A stretch of DNA of 64,000 nucleotides. Source: Mesostigma viride (lineage: Eukaryota > Streptophyta > Mesostigmatophyceae > Mesostigmatales > Mesostigmataceae). Of the stretch, positions 1 to 11,151 are shown piece after piece. The notes beneath the pieces are model-generated. The model saw only the letters and a list, made by a program, of their open reading frames with translations, had not been told where the DNA came from and made no database searches. The stretch lies in the NCBI GenBank assembly GCA_009746045.1, contig RPFO01000213.1, positions 11,073,593-11,137,592 of the forward strand, written 5' to 3'. A program made the translations under genes and the position numbers. Position 1 is the stretch's first letter. Every line of letters starts with the position of its first letter.

Positions 1-2
1 AA

Positions 3-635
3 GAATTTGATGCACAGATGGTACGAATTAGGGATTTGTCGGGCGCAGAAGTACGTGCTCGTTTCCTTCAAGGTCTCAGTAGACCCTTATTACGTGAGGT
101 CAAGCGCCAGTTCTCTGCCTACCGTTTTACTGATCTACCGGCCCCTCAAGCATGTGCGACAGCATCTCTTACGAGTAGCAGATTTCTTCACCACCCCTTG
201 ACTCTTCCTACCCGTTCCCGTATTAATAACATTAGCCTTACCCCTGAGGAGGAGAACTCCTATGTAGAAGAATTAGATATTTGTGTTACCGACCTTTCGG
301 CTCTGGATGTCTCTCATATCACATGTTATCATTGTAAGGAAGTAGGTCATCTTAAACGTGAGTGCCCCAAGTTCCTTTCGGGTGCTCCCCCTCATCCCGA
401 TGCTCGCCCTCCTCGTACCCCTCAGCGTGCTCCTATTCGTCCCACTCCAGGACGCATTCCCTCAGCTACCCCTAGTAGGCTGAATGCTGTGCAGACAGGA
501 CCCACAGGGTTCCCCTATGATAATCAGGCTCCTGCACCCTCTTCGCTCCCTCGTGACCCTCCAGCAGTGGCTTTTTTGCCAGGGTCTTCTTCGGGGTTAG
601 TCCCAATGGATGTGGGGGGGGAGGGGGAACAGTAG
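3..635 (+). pseudogene. Gag C-terminal part of the Ty3/gypsy element (zinc knuckle)
   Basis: The frame is open from the left edge, so the N-terminus is missing. A retroviral-type zinc knuckle with pattern CX2CX4HX4C (CYHCKEVGHLKREC) lies around 327-370, followed by a Pro/Arg-rich basic tail typical of nucleocapsids that bind element RNA. It ends at TAG 633-635, just after a TGTG8AGG run at 611. Protease should follow at once, but the 12-kb nested block intervenes and pol resumes near 12791. Function (RNA packaging, particle formation) is known for the family; this copy is broken. Confidence 0.8.
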
Positions 636-1327
636 GCCTGTCAGCCGGGGGTAACCTGGACAGGTCCTTAGTGTTGGTTTTCCCAGAAAAAGTCCTAAAT
701 TTAGGACCAAGTGGAATTAAAATATATACATGCAAACATTAAAATTTGACCCTGGCATTCGTGCCCATGACAGATAACACACTTTTTTAGTTTCTATCAA
801 AAACCTGGGGTCAAATTAATAATTACATTTAGTGCATGAATGGGCCCTGCCACCTGCCAGACCTCAAAGCGCGAATTTGGCCAAAATGTGGGTTTTAGGA
901 CCATTAGGACCAATTAGTGTCAACGCATTACCATGCTATCCACACGGTCCCTTGAGCATCTTACAAGCGCTAGGGGACCCTACGAGGCCTTGGGATGGCG
1001 GGGCAGCGTATAACAAGGCCATACCCTGCTGTGGCTGCCTCTATATATACGCGTGCTTAACGGTGTCACAGATGGTGCAGGTAATGCAATATAGGGTTGC
1101 ATGGTTGCTGAGGTTGCCCGGCTTGAACATGGCCCACCCCTTGCGGTAAACTTTCTCTAAGCATATGCCAAACCTTCTTTGACATCATGGACATGCTGGC
1201 CACCACCCAGCGATGAAAAAACAATTCATTTGCATTGCAACTAGCACATGAATGCAGCCAAATCAAGTTACAAAACAACGTTGTGCTAACATGCAACGCT
1301 TTGTGAGCGAATTCAGGGTGCATGTAA

Positions 1328-2365
1328 CAGTTATTATAAATAGTGACGGAACCTTTTTGCCACTTGGGCAATTAGGTCCGTCACTATTTATCCGGCGAAA
1401 ACCACTCGCCGGTATCTATTCCGCGTTAAGTTCACGTGAACGTGGCGCGGAATTGATACCGGCGAGTGGTTTTCGCCGGATAAATAGTGACGGACCTAAT
1501 TGCCCAAGTGGCAAAAAGGTTCCGTCACTATTTATAATAACTAAAACGTCGTAGTGTGGGGGCCGATATCTAGCGTACCGCTGATGCCTACTGCAGTACC
1601 GAATCTCGCCTTAACGATATTCCAACCGGGCATTTTTCCCTTCTGGCACTTTCGTTTGGCCTTCTGGTATCAATTCCTTCCGGTATTCGGAAATACCCGT
1701 GTCACCACAGGGATTCGGACCCCCGACTTACGAGGTCTTAGTTATTATAAATAGTGACAGAACCTTTTTGCCACTTGGGCAATTAGGTCCGTCACTATTT
1801 ATCCGGCGAAAACCACTCGCCGGTATCTATTCCGCGTTAAGTTCACGTGAACGTGGCGCGGAATTGATACCGGCGAGTGGTTTTCGCCGGATAAATAGTG
1901 ACGGACCTAATTGCCCAAGTGGCAAAAAGGTTCCGTCACTATTTATAATAACTAAGACCTCGTAAGTCGGGGGTCCGAATCCCTGTGGTGACACGGGTAT
2001 TTCCGAATACCGGAAGGAATTGATACCAGAAGGCCAAACGAAAGTGCCAGAAGGGAAAAATGCCCGGTTGGAATATCGTTAAGGCGAGATTCGGTACTGC
2101 AGTAGGCATCAGCGGTACGCTAGATATCGGCCCCCACACTACGACGTTTTAGTTATTATAAATAGTGACGGAACCTTTTTGCCACTTGGGCAATTAGGTC
2201 CGTCACTATTTATCCGGCGAAAACCACTCGCCGGTATCAATTCCGCGCCACGTTCACGTGAACTTAACGCGGAATAGATACCGGCGAGTGGTTTTCGCCG
2301 GATAAATAGTGACGGACCTAATTGCCCAAGTGGCAAAAAGGTTCCGTCACTATTTATAATAACTG
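1328..2365. repeat. 1038-bp near-perfect palindrome built of three foldback units
   Basis: The block reads the same on both strands around about 1846. It contains three ~214-bp foldback units (from 1328, 1740 and 2150), each starting near GTTATTATAAATAGTGACGG and centred on GTTCACGTGAAC, separated by two ~198-bp spacers in inverted orientation. Its ends are CAGTTATTATAAATAG and the inverse, flanked by TAA (1325-1327, 2366-2368); TGTAACA is an alternative 7-bp duplication. The empty site is visible in the inner copy of the host element. It is non-coding; the identical small ORFs on the two strands only reflect symmetry. Confidence 0.85.
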
Positions 2366-4054
2366 TAACACGTAAACCATACTGTATATACTGTCTGAGA
2401 ACACCCTGAACGACTGCAGGCCATAGGACCATGGTTTATAACTAACACATGAGTAAAACTGCTCTTACGCATGTGTGTTTTAGCTGCAGCGGACGACGAA
2501 GATAGAGACGTAAAAAATTGTATGACGTAAACCAACTATGTGTGACAGTTATGTGCACAGAGAGCGTCCCCTCTTTTTAGGCATAGCTGGCTGACTCAAA
2601 ACACCACGACAGCGTTGCCAGTTACACTCATGATCTAGGACACCCCGGCACGTACCTGCTACTTACGTCGCCTCATTCCAGATGGTTGCAAAAAAGTCGC
2701 TGAAATCCGCAGCGAGGTCAGCTTTCAGTGAGCTGAGCGCACCAAAGCTGGCCAACCGGTTCGAACATGATATAAACCACGCTTGTGCTGCGTTCTAGGT
2801 CCAAGAAATACCGAAAGTGAAGACCTATAAGGTGCGCTCGCTGCCGGCCAGCCTGAACGTACGTCCCTAAAACATGGTCGACAATGGAAATCGGGCAAGA
2901 ATATCACGGCCCAGGCGCTCCCATGTCAAATACTCCGTTTCTAATGTCCATCTTCCCTGAGTAAAAGTCCTAAATTTAGGACCAAGTGGAATTTAAAAAA
3001 ATATATGCAAACATTAAAGTTTGACCCTGGCATTCGTGCCCATGACAGATAACACACTTTTTTAGTTTCTATCAAAAACCTGGGGTCAAATAATTACATT
3101 TAGTGCATGAATGGGCCCTGCCACCTGCCAGACCTCAAAGCGCGAATTTGGCCAAAATGTGGGTTTTAGGACCATTAGGACCAATTAGTGTCAACGCATT
3201 ACCATGCTATCCACACGGTCCCTTGAGCATCTTACAAGCGCTAGGGGACCCTACGAGGCCTTGGGATGGCGGGGCAGCGTATAACAAGGCCATACCCTGC
3301 TGTGGCTGCCTCTATATATACGCGTGCTTAACGGTGTCACAGATGGTGCAGGTAATGCAATATAGGGTTGCATGGTTGCTGAGGTTGCCCGGCTTGAACA
3401 TGGCCCACCCCTTGCGGTAAACTTTCTCTAAGCATATGCCAAACCTTCTTTGACATCACGGACATGCTGGCCACCACCCAGCGATGAAAAAACATTGCAT
3501 TTGCATTGCAACTAACACATGAATGCAGCCAAATCAAGTTACAAAACAACGTTGTGCTAACATGCAACACTTTGTGAGCGAATTCAGGGTGCATGTAACA
3601 CGTAAACCATACTGTATATACTGTCTGAGAACACCCTGAACGACTGCAGGCCATAGGACCATGGTTTATAACTAACACATGAGTAAAACTGCTCTTACGC
3701 ATGTGTGTTTTAGCTGCAGCGGACGACGAAGATAGAGACGTAAAAAATTGTATGACGTAAACCAACTATGTGTGACAGTTATGTGCACAGAGAGCGTCCC
3801 CTCTTTTTAGGCATAGCTGGCTGACTCAAAACACCACGACAGCGTTGCCAGTTACACTCATGATCTAGGACACCCCGGCACGTACCTGCTACTTACGTCG
3901 CCTCATTCCAGATGGTTGCAAAAAAGTCGCTGAAATCCGCAGCGAGGTCAGCTTTCAGTGAGCTGAGCGCACCAAAGCTGGCCAACCGGTTCGAACATGA
4001 TATAAACCACGCTTGTGCTGCGTTCTAGGTCCAAGAAATACCGAAAGTGAAGAC

Positions 4055-4433
4055 AGTTAGTCTAAGTCTCCCGCCTGTAGCCTAAGTGGACACGTGCCAG
4101 CACCGCCGGCGCCCAATTGGGTACTGGGACGGTGCTGGACTAGAACAGTCGTGGCATGGACACGTGGCTGTACTCAGTATGTGATGAGCCGGTACCTCAG
4201 TACCGGGACTGTAGTTGTCATGTTAGGACTGACTAGATCAGGTTGTAACTGATAGGTTAGTCCGTCCAGGATCAGTAAGTTAGTTTAACTTACGCAAAGT
4301 CTGGCCAGCCATCGTTGACGGCTGGCCAGCAGTATATGTGCCACATTATCCTAATGCCAAGGTGTCTCGTCGTTCACGCACACACACGCCATTTGGCAGT
4401 GCCCAAGCATTCCAAGCTTTGTGTTGCATAACT
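4055..4433 (+). repeat. 5' LTR of the copia-like element
   Basis: 379 bp, no difference seen by eye from the 3' LTR. It carries inverted repeats that could form hairpins (for example GGCCAGCC/GGCTGGCC near 4302-4330). Termini AGTTA/TAACT are non-canonical. The sequence after it (TGCATTAAAAACTCC) is where a primer-binding site would lie; no tRNA match could be assigned. Confidence 0.9.
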
Positions 4434-4534
4434 TGCATTAAAAACTCCAAAAACATACACGACAAAAACGACGAGCGTGCGAAACGTACAGTTCGCAAAC
4501 ACCCATTCCATTTTTTTACCCATTTTTTGAACCA

Positions 4535-6961
4535 ATGGCTCCCAAGAACAACAAGGGCAAGGCTCCAATGCGACCAAGGAGCCGGTCCAGCTCTCCGACG
4601 TCTTCATCGTCGGGGACGTCCGACTCGGAGCTTGCCGCCCAGGCAGAGATTGAGCGGGCGGCGAGGAGCTTCAATCAGTCTATGGAGGCTGACCCGACGA
4701 CGTCGGAAACGTCTTCATCGGGCCACTTGTCCGATGGCTCGTACAGCAGCGTGGTGCTGCGAGTGCCCCTGTATCCGCAGGGGAGGGGATCCACGCCTGT
4801 GGTCAACAGGCCGAGGGGTCCTCCTTACGCCCCGACAGCTGCAGCGGCGGGGGCGGGACCGTCAGCACCTCCTGCAGAGGAGGAGTCCATGGAGCTGTAT
4901 GGGCTTCAGCCTGGTTCCTCAGCCGAGGAGCAGGACGACGATCGTTCGCGACAGGTGGCCGCAGACGAAGGCTTAGCCAGGGCGATGGCTGAGCGCGAGG
5001 AGAGGGAGTTTCGGCGCGCGGACACGCACGCTCGTGCTCGCGCCCAGCAGAGGGCGGATGCTGAGAACGTGCGCCGGGCGTTGTTTCGCAGCGATGTGGC
5101 TTCTGGCGAGGAGCAGTTTGAGGTGATGCGTCGGGGGGACCTCGCATGTTTTAAAAGTCTGCGTCGGTCTCGTGAGCCGAAGGTACACCTAGGTGTGCAT
5201 CAGGAGTCGGAGTTCTCTTTGACAGGTCCGTCGGGGGCATCTGCTGAGGACGAGATCCTCATGACCCCGGCAATGGTGGCGCGGGAGCGTGAAGCGCAGA
5301 AGCGCATGGAGACATTCAGCCGACAAGCAGCGTCGGCAGGCGCGGAGGGCCGCGGCAGAGGCCAAGAAGGAGCGCGAGCAGGCGGAGCGGGAGAGGCAAA
5401 TTGCGCTGGCGGAGCGCATCAAGCTCAAAATGTCGATCACCCAGGTGCGCCGGGACCGGATGGTCCGCGAACTCAGGGTATGGAAAAAGGCGCAGGCGAT
5501 GAAGCTGCAGCGCATGGCTGAGATGGAGGCGCCTGGCAGGCCGGAGGCGCAGGAGCGTTACAGACGCTCGCTGGCACGGTGGGAAGCCAATGTGGGCAGG
5601 ATGGAGGGCGTATCCTGAAGCAGCGACGACGCATGCTCAAGCATGCACGTAAGACAGCGGTGAGGGGACCGCTTGGTGAAGCGGTGAGAGTCGAGTTTGG
5701 CCTTGGGCCGGATGAGGATGTTTCTGCAAGCCAAATGTTTTATTATTTGTCGCAGCCTAAGAAGACCATCACCAACCGTGATGGCACTGCCGCACGCACG
5801 CGTGTTTACAGGCAGCCTGGTGAAGCCGGACCGTCTAACCTGTCCAACAGGGAGGACCTCATTGATCAGCTTCAGCTGGCGCAAGCCATGCTGGAAGCAG
5901 ATACCCCGCTGTCTCCAGGCGAGCAGGCGACGTTGGCCGACACGGTGGCCAGGCTAGTGGCATCGCTGAAGCCGGCCAAGCGAAGGGCGCAGGCAGAGGC
6001 ATGCGCACCCCAGCCAAAGCGGAGGAGGGACGAGGGGGCGGATGACGGGGAGGGGGGGAACCAGGGCGGGGCAGGACACGGCACGCAGGAGTCTGCACCA
6101 ACACGGCACGAGGGCGGGGAGCGGCAGCAGCAGCAGCAGCGACAGCAACAGCAGCAGCAGCAGCAACCGCCAACTGCAGGAACGACAACAACCTCCAACA
6201 TGGCCTTGACTAGGCCCAGGTTTGATCCAAAAAAGAAAGAGGACAAGCTAGTGTTTCCGGGTTTGCCAGAGGGCCATACCCAGGACGAAGCTAGGGAGTG
6301 GTTGTTTAAGTTGTCACATGCATATGCTAGCGACAATGTCCGTGATTGGTTTGCCTCTCTACGTGCGTCCACACCCATCCATCAATCTGCCAAGCCTATC
6401 CAGCAGTTGGTACAATTGTACCAAAAGCGTGCCAGCAGCGGGGTAGACGTGGCAGAAAATGTGTTGTGGGCGCAGTTCATGGTTGATCTTAGGGCACTTG
6501 TTACCACGGGGGAGCACTTAGAAGTGCTTAAGGGCTTCCAGTGGATAGAGGCCTATAAGGTCAATAAGCGTGACTATGTGAGTGACAACAAAAAATATGT
6601 CATGTACATAGAGGGAGATGAGGAGCTGAAGAAGCTCAATGCCAAGTACCTAGTACACCTATGGCTACAAAAGGCAGAACTGGACCCCACCACCCTGTCA
6701 GTAATCCTGGCAGGTCTGAAGGATAAGTGGGAGGACTTCAGGAAGGCAATGGCCTATGTGCAGCAATGCCTAGAGCCGTTTGCTGCTGCAGCCAAGGAGG
6801 GAAAGGTGAAGCAGGTAAAGGGGGAGGAAGCCTCAGGTACGGGGCTCTCCAAGAAGCAGATGCAGTCGCTGGTAGCCCAGGTAAAGGCGGTAATGGGGGG
6901 GATAAAAACAAAAACAACAAAAGTGGGGGAGGTGGAAACAAGGGGGGGGAAAGAACAATAA
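4535..6961 (+). CDS. Gag polyprotein of the copia-like element (frame-shifted)
   Basis: Starts at ATG 4535, about 100 bp after the LTR, with a Ser/Arg-rich N-terminus. The coding frame appears to move at about 5325 into a charged, Arg/Glu-rich coiled-coil stretch (5325-5615), then back to the first frame near 5610. The rest holds a bipartite basic patch (PKRRRDE), a glutamine run (6123-6165) and a conserved-looking helical capsid-like block (about 6200-6880). It overlaps the next frame at 6906-6961, so Gag-Pol could be made by a +1 shift or by an indel in the A/G runs; no classical slippery heptamer is visible. Role in particle assembly is inferred from position. Confidence 0.65.
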
Positions 6962-9365
6962 CAATAAAAACAGAAAACAAAGTGGGGGAGCTAGCAAGCC
7001 AGGGGGTGCTAAGCCAGCAGGGGGGGACAAGAGGTTGCCTCATGACCCCACCAAGCATTGCACTAGGTGCCTTTGTAAGGGGCACCTAAAAGATGACTGC
7101 TGGAAAGGCAAACCCGACTATGGTTCTGACGTTGATGTTTGTCCTGGATGCTGGAAAACACGTCACCCCATTGCAGCAGGAGCGCGCTGCACGGCACCCA
7201 GGCACAACAAGACCACGCCAGGGCGCTACAACCGCGCGGGGGCGGCAGACCAGGGTGACACCTGTAAGCTACCCTCACCATTTTTCACAAATGGTTTCCT
7301 GTTACCTTCTGTCTGCCAAGTGTTGCCTGAGTGTGATGATGTGGATTGGGAAGTGGCATATGACATGACACTGTCACACATGATGCGTGACCCCACCATA
7401 GCTTCCCTTAGTGCAGCAGCAGAAAAGGTAATCACGTATGGTGCTCTAGCAGAGCAACTGCACAAGGTTATGGGCCATGAGGCTGTGGCTGAAAGGCTAG
7501 CCAATAAAATACAAGGCCATGATCTGGAACAGATGTGCAGGCACGTACGTAAGCACTGTGAGCAATGTCAGCTATATGCTCCTAAGCCCAGAAAATGGCA
7601 TGTGGCCACACCACCACTGGCTAGAGGCAAACTGGTTGGGGATGTTATACACGTGGTGAAGGACACGGTATACTACCTAGTCATAAAGGATGCCTGGTCA
7701 AGGTTTGTGGTAGTGGAGCCCCTGCCTGGGATGGATAAAGAGCAGCTGCACAGAGCTTTACAGATAGCCTTGGCACGTTTTCACCCCATTGAAAAAGTAA
7801 TGCTGGATCAGCAGTTTCTCTGCATCCAGGACAGGAATGACCTGCCCAAGATAGAAGTGTCTGGGGCTCAAGATCATGAACGTCAGGGGTTGGTAGAACG
7901 TACCATGAGAGCCATCAGGGATGTGATAAGAAAAATGCCATCCAGGTTGGCTGACTCTGGTAGCTATGCTGACAGGGCATCTTGGGCAGCAGGGGTGACT
8001 ACCCAGCTAAACGCCAAACCAATAATGTCCTCACCTTTTGGGGAAATCACCCCAACTGGCCTTCAGTCAGGCAGCTATGCTTCAGAGGTACACACTCACT
8101 ACAACACACAAAGGCAGCACTTAGCCAAGTTGCTGGCAAAGAAAGACAAAAATAATGCCAGGCCTGTGTTTGAAGTGGGGGACCATGTGTTGTTTTTCAG
8201 AGAGGGTGACAGAGGAAGAGCACACTCTGCCAGATGGCACGGTCCAGCTGTAGTCACCAAAATTCATGAAGAAGGGACTGCAGTCACTATACAACATGAC
8301 AGAGAGCGTGTGGTCAGCAAGCATAGACTCAAGCTTTATTACCCACCACTGGCAGACGTGTCAGGGGTAGAATTCTTGGACATGGATTCAGAGCAGGAGT
8401 CTGGTGGATTGATCTCACCCAATGAATTGGCTAAGGACGTCATTGATGCAAGCACTAGCACCACAGTAGAAGCTCCTGTGTTCCTCAGTAGTGCAGCCCC
8501 ACTACAACCCAATAGTCCACCTGGGCAGGAGGACGGTGCACAGGGTGAGCAGCAGGTAGCACCTCCCTCACACCTGGAGGAGTCACAAAATAGAGCAGAT
8601 CCTGTCGTTCCCAGGAAGTCATTTGCTGAGATTCTTAAGGCCTTGCACAAGGCACACAACACTAAAGCAGTTGTGGCAACAGGTACAGCACAGGTCAATG
8701 CTGTAGGGGATGCAGGTCAAGATCCTAGTATTTTGGCTGTAGACACCCAAGCACAGGTGAGTATCATCAGTGCAGAAGCTGTATCTGGTCTGAAAATGAA
8801 GGCCTCACCATGGGCTAGAGTGTCAGATTTTTCAGGCAAAACCAAAATGCAGGTCAAAGGTCAGGTGAGCATTCAAATCTTGGGTATGCCCACTCCATTT
8901 CAGGTGGTTGAGGGTTACTCAGGGAATGCCCTGTTAGGGGAACCTTTTGTATCTTACCCTGGTGTTGTCATCTCAGCTGGGAGGTTGAGTGTGGCAGGGG
9001 TAGGACAGGTGCCTCTAGATCATTTTAAAATCCCTTTGAGCCAGATTAGCACTGGGTTGGATGCTGCCATCAATGCAGTTAAGCCCAAGTACCTCCCAGG
9101 TCAGGAACCGTGTGTGGAGGACCTCATACACTCTCAAAAGCTACACCCTTCAGCGTTTGGGCTTGGTAGATGGGATGTTGCATCCATGTCTCCCCTGTCC
9201 TATGATGATATTGTACGGGACTGCCAGACGCAGATTGGGTTTCTTAAGTGGCTTGAGGCTTTTACCAAAGCCAGGGAGGAGTGGGTTGTTCCAGATGCAC
9301 GTAGTCCCACACACACACCACCTGTGACTCCTCTTGATGCTATGCCAGCTGGGCCAAGAAGCTAA
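6906..9365 (+). CDS. Zinc knuckle - integrase - retropepsin-like segment of the copia-like element
   Basis: The frame is open from 6906. A CCHC knuckle (CTRCLCKGHLKDDC, 7059-7100) is followed by integrase: zinc-binding H-X4-H (around 7459-7476) and CX2C (CEQC, around 7558), then catalytic Asp in VGDVIHV (~7640), Asp in VMLDQQF (~7805) and Glu in GLVERT (~7895). The last spacing is 29 residues, shorter than the usual ~35. After a linker comes an aspartic-protease-like fold: VDTQAQVS (8739 on), where DTG/DSG is usual, and a matching ALLGEPF motif (~8925). No protease lies before integrase. Stop TAA 9363-9365; the next segment is in another frame that overlaps it. Confidence 0.75.
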   Translation, partial: KQKQQKWGRWKQGGGKNNNNKNRKQSGGASKPGGAKPAGGDKRLPHDPTKHCTRCLCKGHLKDDCWKGKPDYGSDVDVCPGCWKTRHPIAAGARCTAPRHNKTTPGRYNRAGAADQGDTCKLPSPFFTNGFLLPSVCQVLPECDDVDWEVAYDMTLSHMMRDPTIASLSAAAEKVITYGALAEQLHKVMGHEAVAERLANKIQGHDLEQMCRHVRKHCEQCQLYAPKPRKWHVATPPLARGKLVGDVIHVVKDTVYYLVIKDAWSRFVVVEPLPGMDKEQLHRALQIALARFHPIEKVMLDQQFLCIQDRNDLPKIEVSGAQDHERQGLVERTMRAIRDVIRKMPSRLADSGSYADRASWAAGVTTQLNAKPIMSSPFGEITPTGLQSGSYASEVHTHYNTQRQHLAKLLAKKDKNNARPVFEVGDHVLFFREGDRGRAHSARWHGPAVVTKIHEEGTAVTIQHDRERVVSKHRLKLYYPPLADVSGVEFLDMDSEQESGGLISPNELAKDVIDASTSTTVEAPVFLSSAAPLQPNSPPGQEDGAQGEQQVAPPSHLEESQNRADPVVPRKSFAEILKALHKAHNTKAVVATGTAQVNAVGDAGQDPSILAVDTQAQVSIISAEAVSGLKMKASPWARVSDFSGKTKMQVKGQVSIQILGMPTPFQVVEGYSGNALLGEPFVSYPGVVISAGRLSVAGVGQVPLDHFKIPLSQISTGLDAAINAVKPKYLPGQEPCVEDLIHSQKLHPSAFGLGRWDVASMSPLSYDDIVRDCQTQIGFLKWLEAFTKAREEWVVPDARSPTHTPPVTPLDAMPAGPRS

Positions 9366-10768
9366 GGTTAAAGTTTGTGTGCAAGCATAAACCTCAGGCT
9401 GATGGGGGACCACCCATTTTCCATGCTAGGCCATGTGTTACTGAGTTCAGGGGCTCTACAGAGCTGACAGAGGCTGAGCTTTATACTCCTGGTATTCAGC
9501 AAACGTCTCTCAAGGTGTTGCTTTCCTTGTTTTTGCATCAGCTTAATACAGGGAAGGATTATGTGTGTAAAGCCACAGATATCAAAAGAGCCTTTCTAAA
9601 GGGGGACCCTGCCATAGCACAGCAGGTCTGGAGAGGTCAGGTATACGTGGTGAATACTCCTAAGGTGTGGCACAGGGATATTGTTCAACCCTTGTTGAGG
9701 CCAAACCTGGGGGTTGAAGGGTTGCAGTCAGCTCCAAAAATTTTTAGGCTGTCTGCACAGGAGGTATTCATGAAGCTAGGGGCCACCTATGATGACATTG
9801 ACCCTTGCCTGTTTGTCATCCCACACCCTGATGGAATGATGATGTTTGTCTGGCATGGGGATGATCAGTTAATCTCAGGTCCTAGAGCTGCAGTGGATGC
9901 TTTCATAGCTCAGGTGTCTGCCAGTTTTGAGATTGGCAAGCAGCTAGAGCTGGGCAAGGAGCCAGTCAAGTTCTGTGGCATGATGCTTGAGTTGCTGCAG
10001 CAGCAGGGCAGCTGGGTTTGTTCCATGCAGGCCTCTGCTGAATACATTAAGTCTTGTCTGGATGTCCTGCCTGTTCACATCACCCCTGACATGTGCCCTA
10101 CCATTAGAGGCAAGCTTGGTTGGCTATGTGCTACATGTGCACCCCACCTGGCTTTTGTGAGCAGGGTAGATGATGAGGTACTACAGGAGGTAGGAGCACG
10201 GGCAATCAAGCAGTTGTTGCATGATGGTCCACCTTTGATGCTTCACTCACTGGACCTGTTTACTCCCATTCACATCACGTGCATGATGGATAGTTCAATG
10301 GAGTCCAGGGTAGTTACCAAGGTTCAAGCCAGAGAGGCTGGATTGTTTTTCCTGCATAACCAAGGTGGGAAGAAGTCACTAGTCTCCTGGTTCAGTAGAT
10401 TGCACAAGAGGAAAGCTGTGAGTAGCAATGTAGCTGAATGCAGGGCTGTGGTATCTTCTGTCTTGCATGCAAGGTATCTCAATCACTTGCTGGTCTGGCT
10501 TCAACACCAGGCTGGTAGCTCTGCAGGAGTGAAAGCACATTTGCTGACTGACTCTCAATCTATCATCTCTTTCCTTGCCAATCCTTTGGCTGTACACTCG
10601 GACCTGGATTGGATTGTGCTAAAACAGGAATGCAAGTACCTGGAGTCTAAAGCCCACGTCAGGGACAAAGACAATGCTGCAGATGCACTGACCAAGGTGC
10701 CACAAGCAGCAGGACCACAATACCAGGTCTTGTATGGGTTGATGAACCCTGGTTACAGTCTGAAGTGA
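9338..10768 (+). CDS. Reverse transcriptase - RNase H segment of the copia-like element
   Basis: The frame opens after a TGA at 9335, overlapping the previous ORF by ~28 nt (apparent -1 shift). Copia RT landmarks: the KADGG-like finger (CKHKPQADGG), catalytic DIKRAFLKG (about 9578-9604) and DPCLFV before the active site. The active site reads HGDD (9854-9865) where copia elements have YVDD, a Tyr-to-His change. RNase H follows with Asp (MMDSS, ~10283), Glu (AECRA, ~10433), Asp (TDSQS, ~10547) and Asp near DNAADALTK (~10670). It would copy element RNA into DNA; whether HGDD is active is unknown. Confidence 0.8.
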   Translation, partial: CYASWAKKLRLKFVCKHKPQADGGPPIFHARPCVTEFRGSTELTEAELYTPGIQQTSLKVLLSLFLHQLNTGKDYVCKATDIKRAFLKGDPAIAQQVWRGQVYVVNTPKVWHRDIVQPLLRPNLGVEGLQSAPKIFRLSAQEVFMKLGATYDDIDPCLFVIPHPDGMMMFVWHGDDQLISGPRAAVDAFIAQVSASFEIGKQLELGKEPVKFCGMMLELLQQQGSWVCSMQASAEYIKSCLDVLPVHITPDMCPTIRGKLGWLCATCAPHLAFVSRVDDEVLQEVGARAIKQLLHDGPPLMLHSLDLFTPIHITCMMDSSMESRVVTKVQAREAGLFFLHNQGGKKSLVSWFSRLHKRKAVSSNVAECRAVVSSVLHARYLNHLLVWLQHQAGSSAGVKAHLLTDSQSIISFLANPLAVHSDLDWIVLKQECKYLESKAHVRDKDNAADALTKVPQAAGPQYQVLYGLMNPGYSLK

Positions 10769-11131
10769 CTGGCACATTGTACATGTTAGCCCATGACCCC
10801 CTGCCTAATACTGCAGCTGAAAGGCTGCAGTGGCAGCTGGGTAGTTTTCTGACAGTGAGAAGCACTGGTCTAGAAAGTTGGGACATGATGAATGTGTTAT
10901 TTATTGAATAAAATTTTGTGAGACACTTGTTTGGATGACCATGACATGCTGGGGCCTGGAGCACCCATCTCACTCAGTTAAGAAACCATGCTTGAGACAT
11001 GGGGCCTTTTTAATGCATCTCTTGTACATGTGTGAGGTGACCTTTGGGTCCTAGTAGGTTATCTGACAGTTTTTTAAGGCATTGGGAATGGCTGCGTCCA
11101 TTTGATGGCTATGTGTGTTTCTGTTGAAACC

Positions 11132-11151
11132 CAAAGAAAACTTAAAGTGGG
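11132..11151 (+). promoter_or_regulatory. Polypurine tract before the copia 3' LTR
   Basis: A purine-rich stretch (AAAGAAAACTTAAAGTGGG with one CTT interruption) sits directly against the 3' LTR start at 11152, where plus-strand DNA priming takes place in LTR elements. Confidence 0.6.

Noticed and set aside
832-1149. 105-residue ORF also present at 3103-3420
   Set aside because: It recurs only because the non-autonomous element is duplicated; no domain, and the opposite strand is equally open.
1950-2010. tRNA gene in the palindrome spacer
   Set aside because: Only the T-arm-like segment matches; no acceptor stem, D arm or anticodon arm can be formed.
1554-2139. Identical 66-residue ORFs on opposite strands
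   Set aside because: A consequence of palindrome symmetry, not coding.
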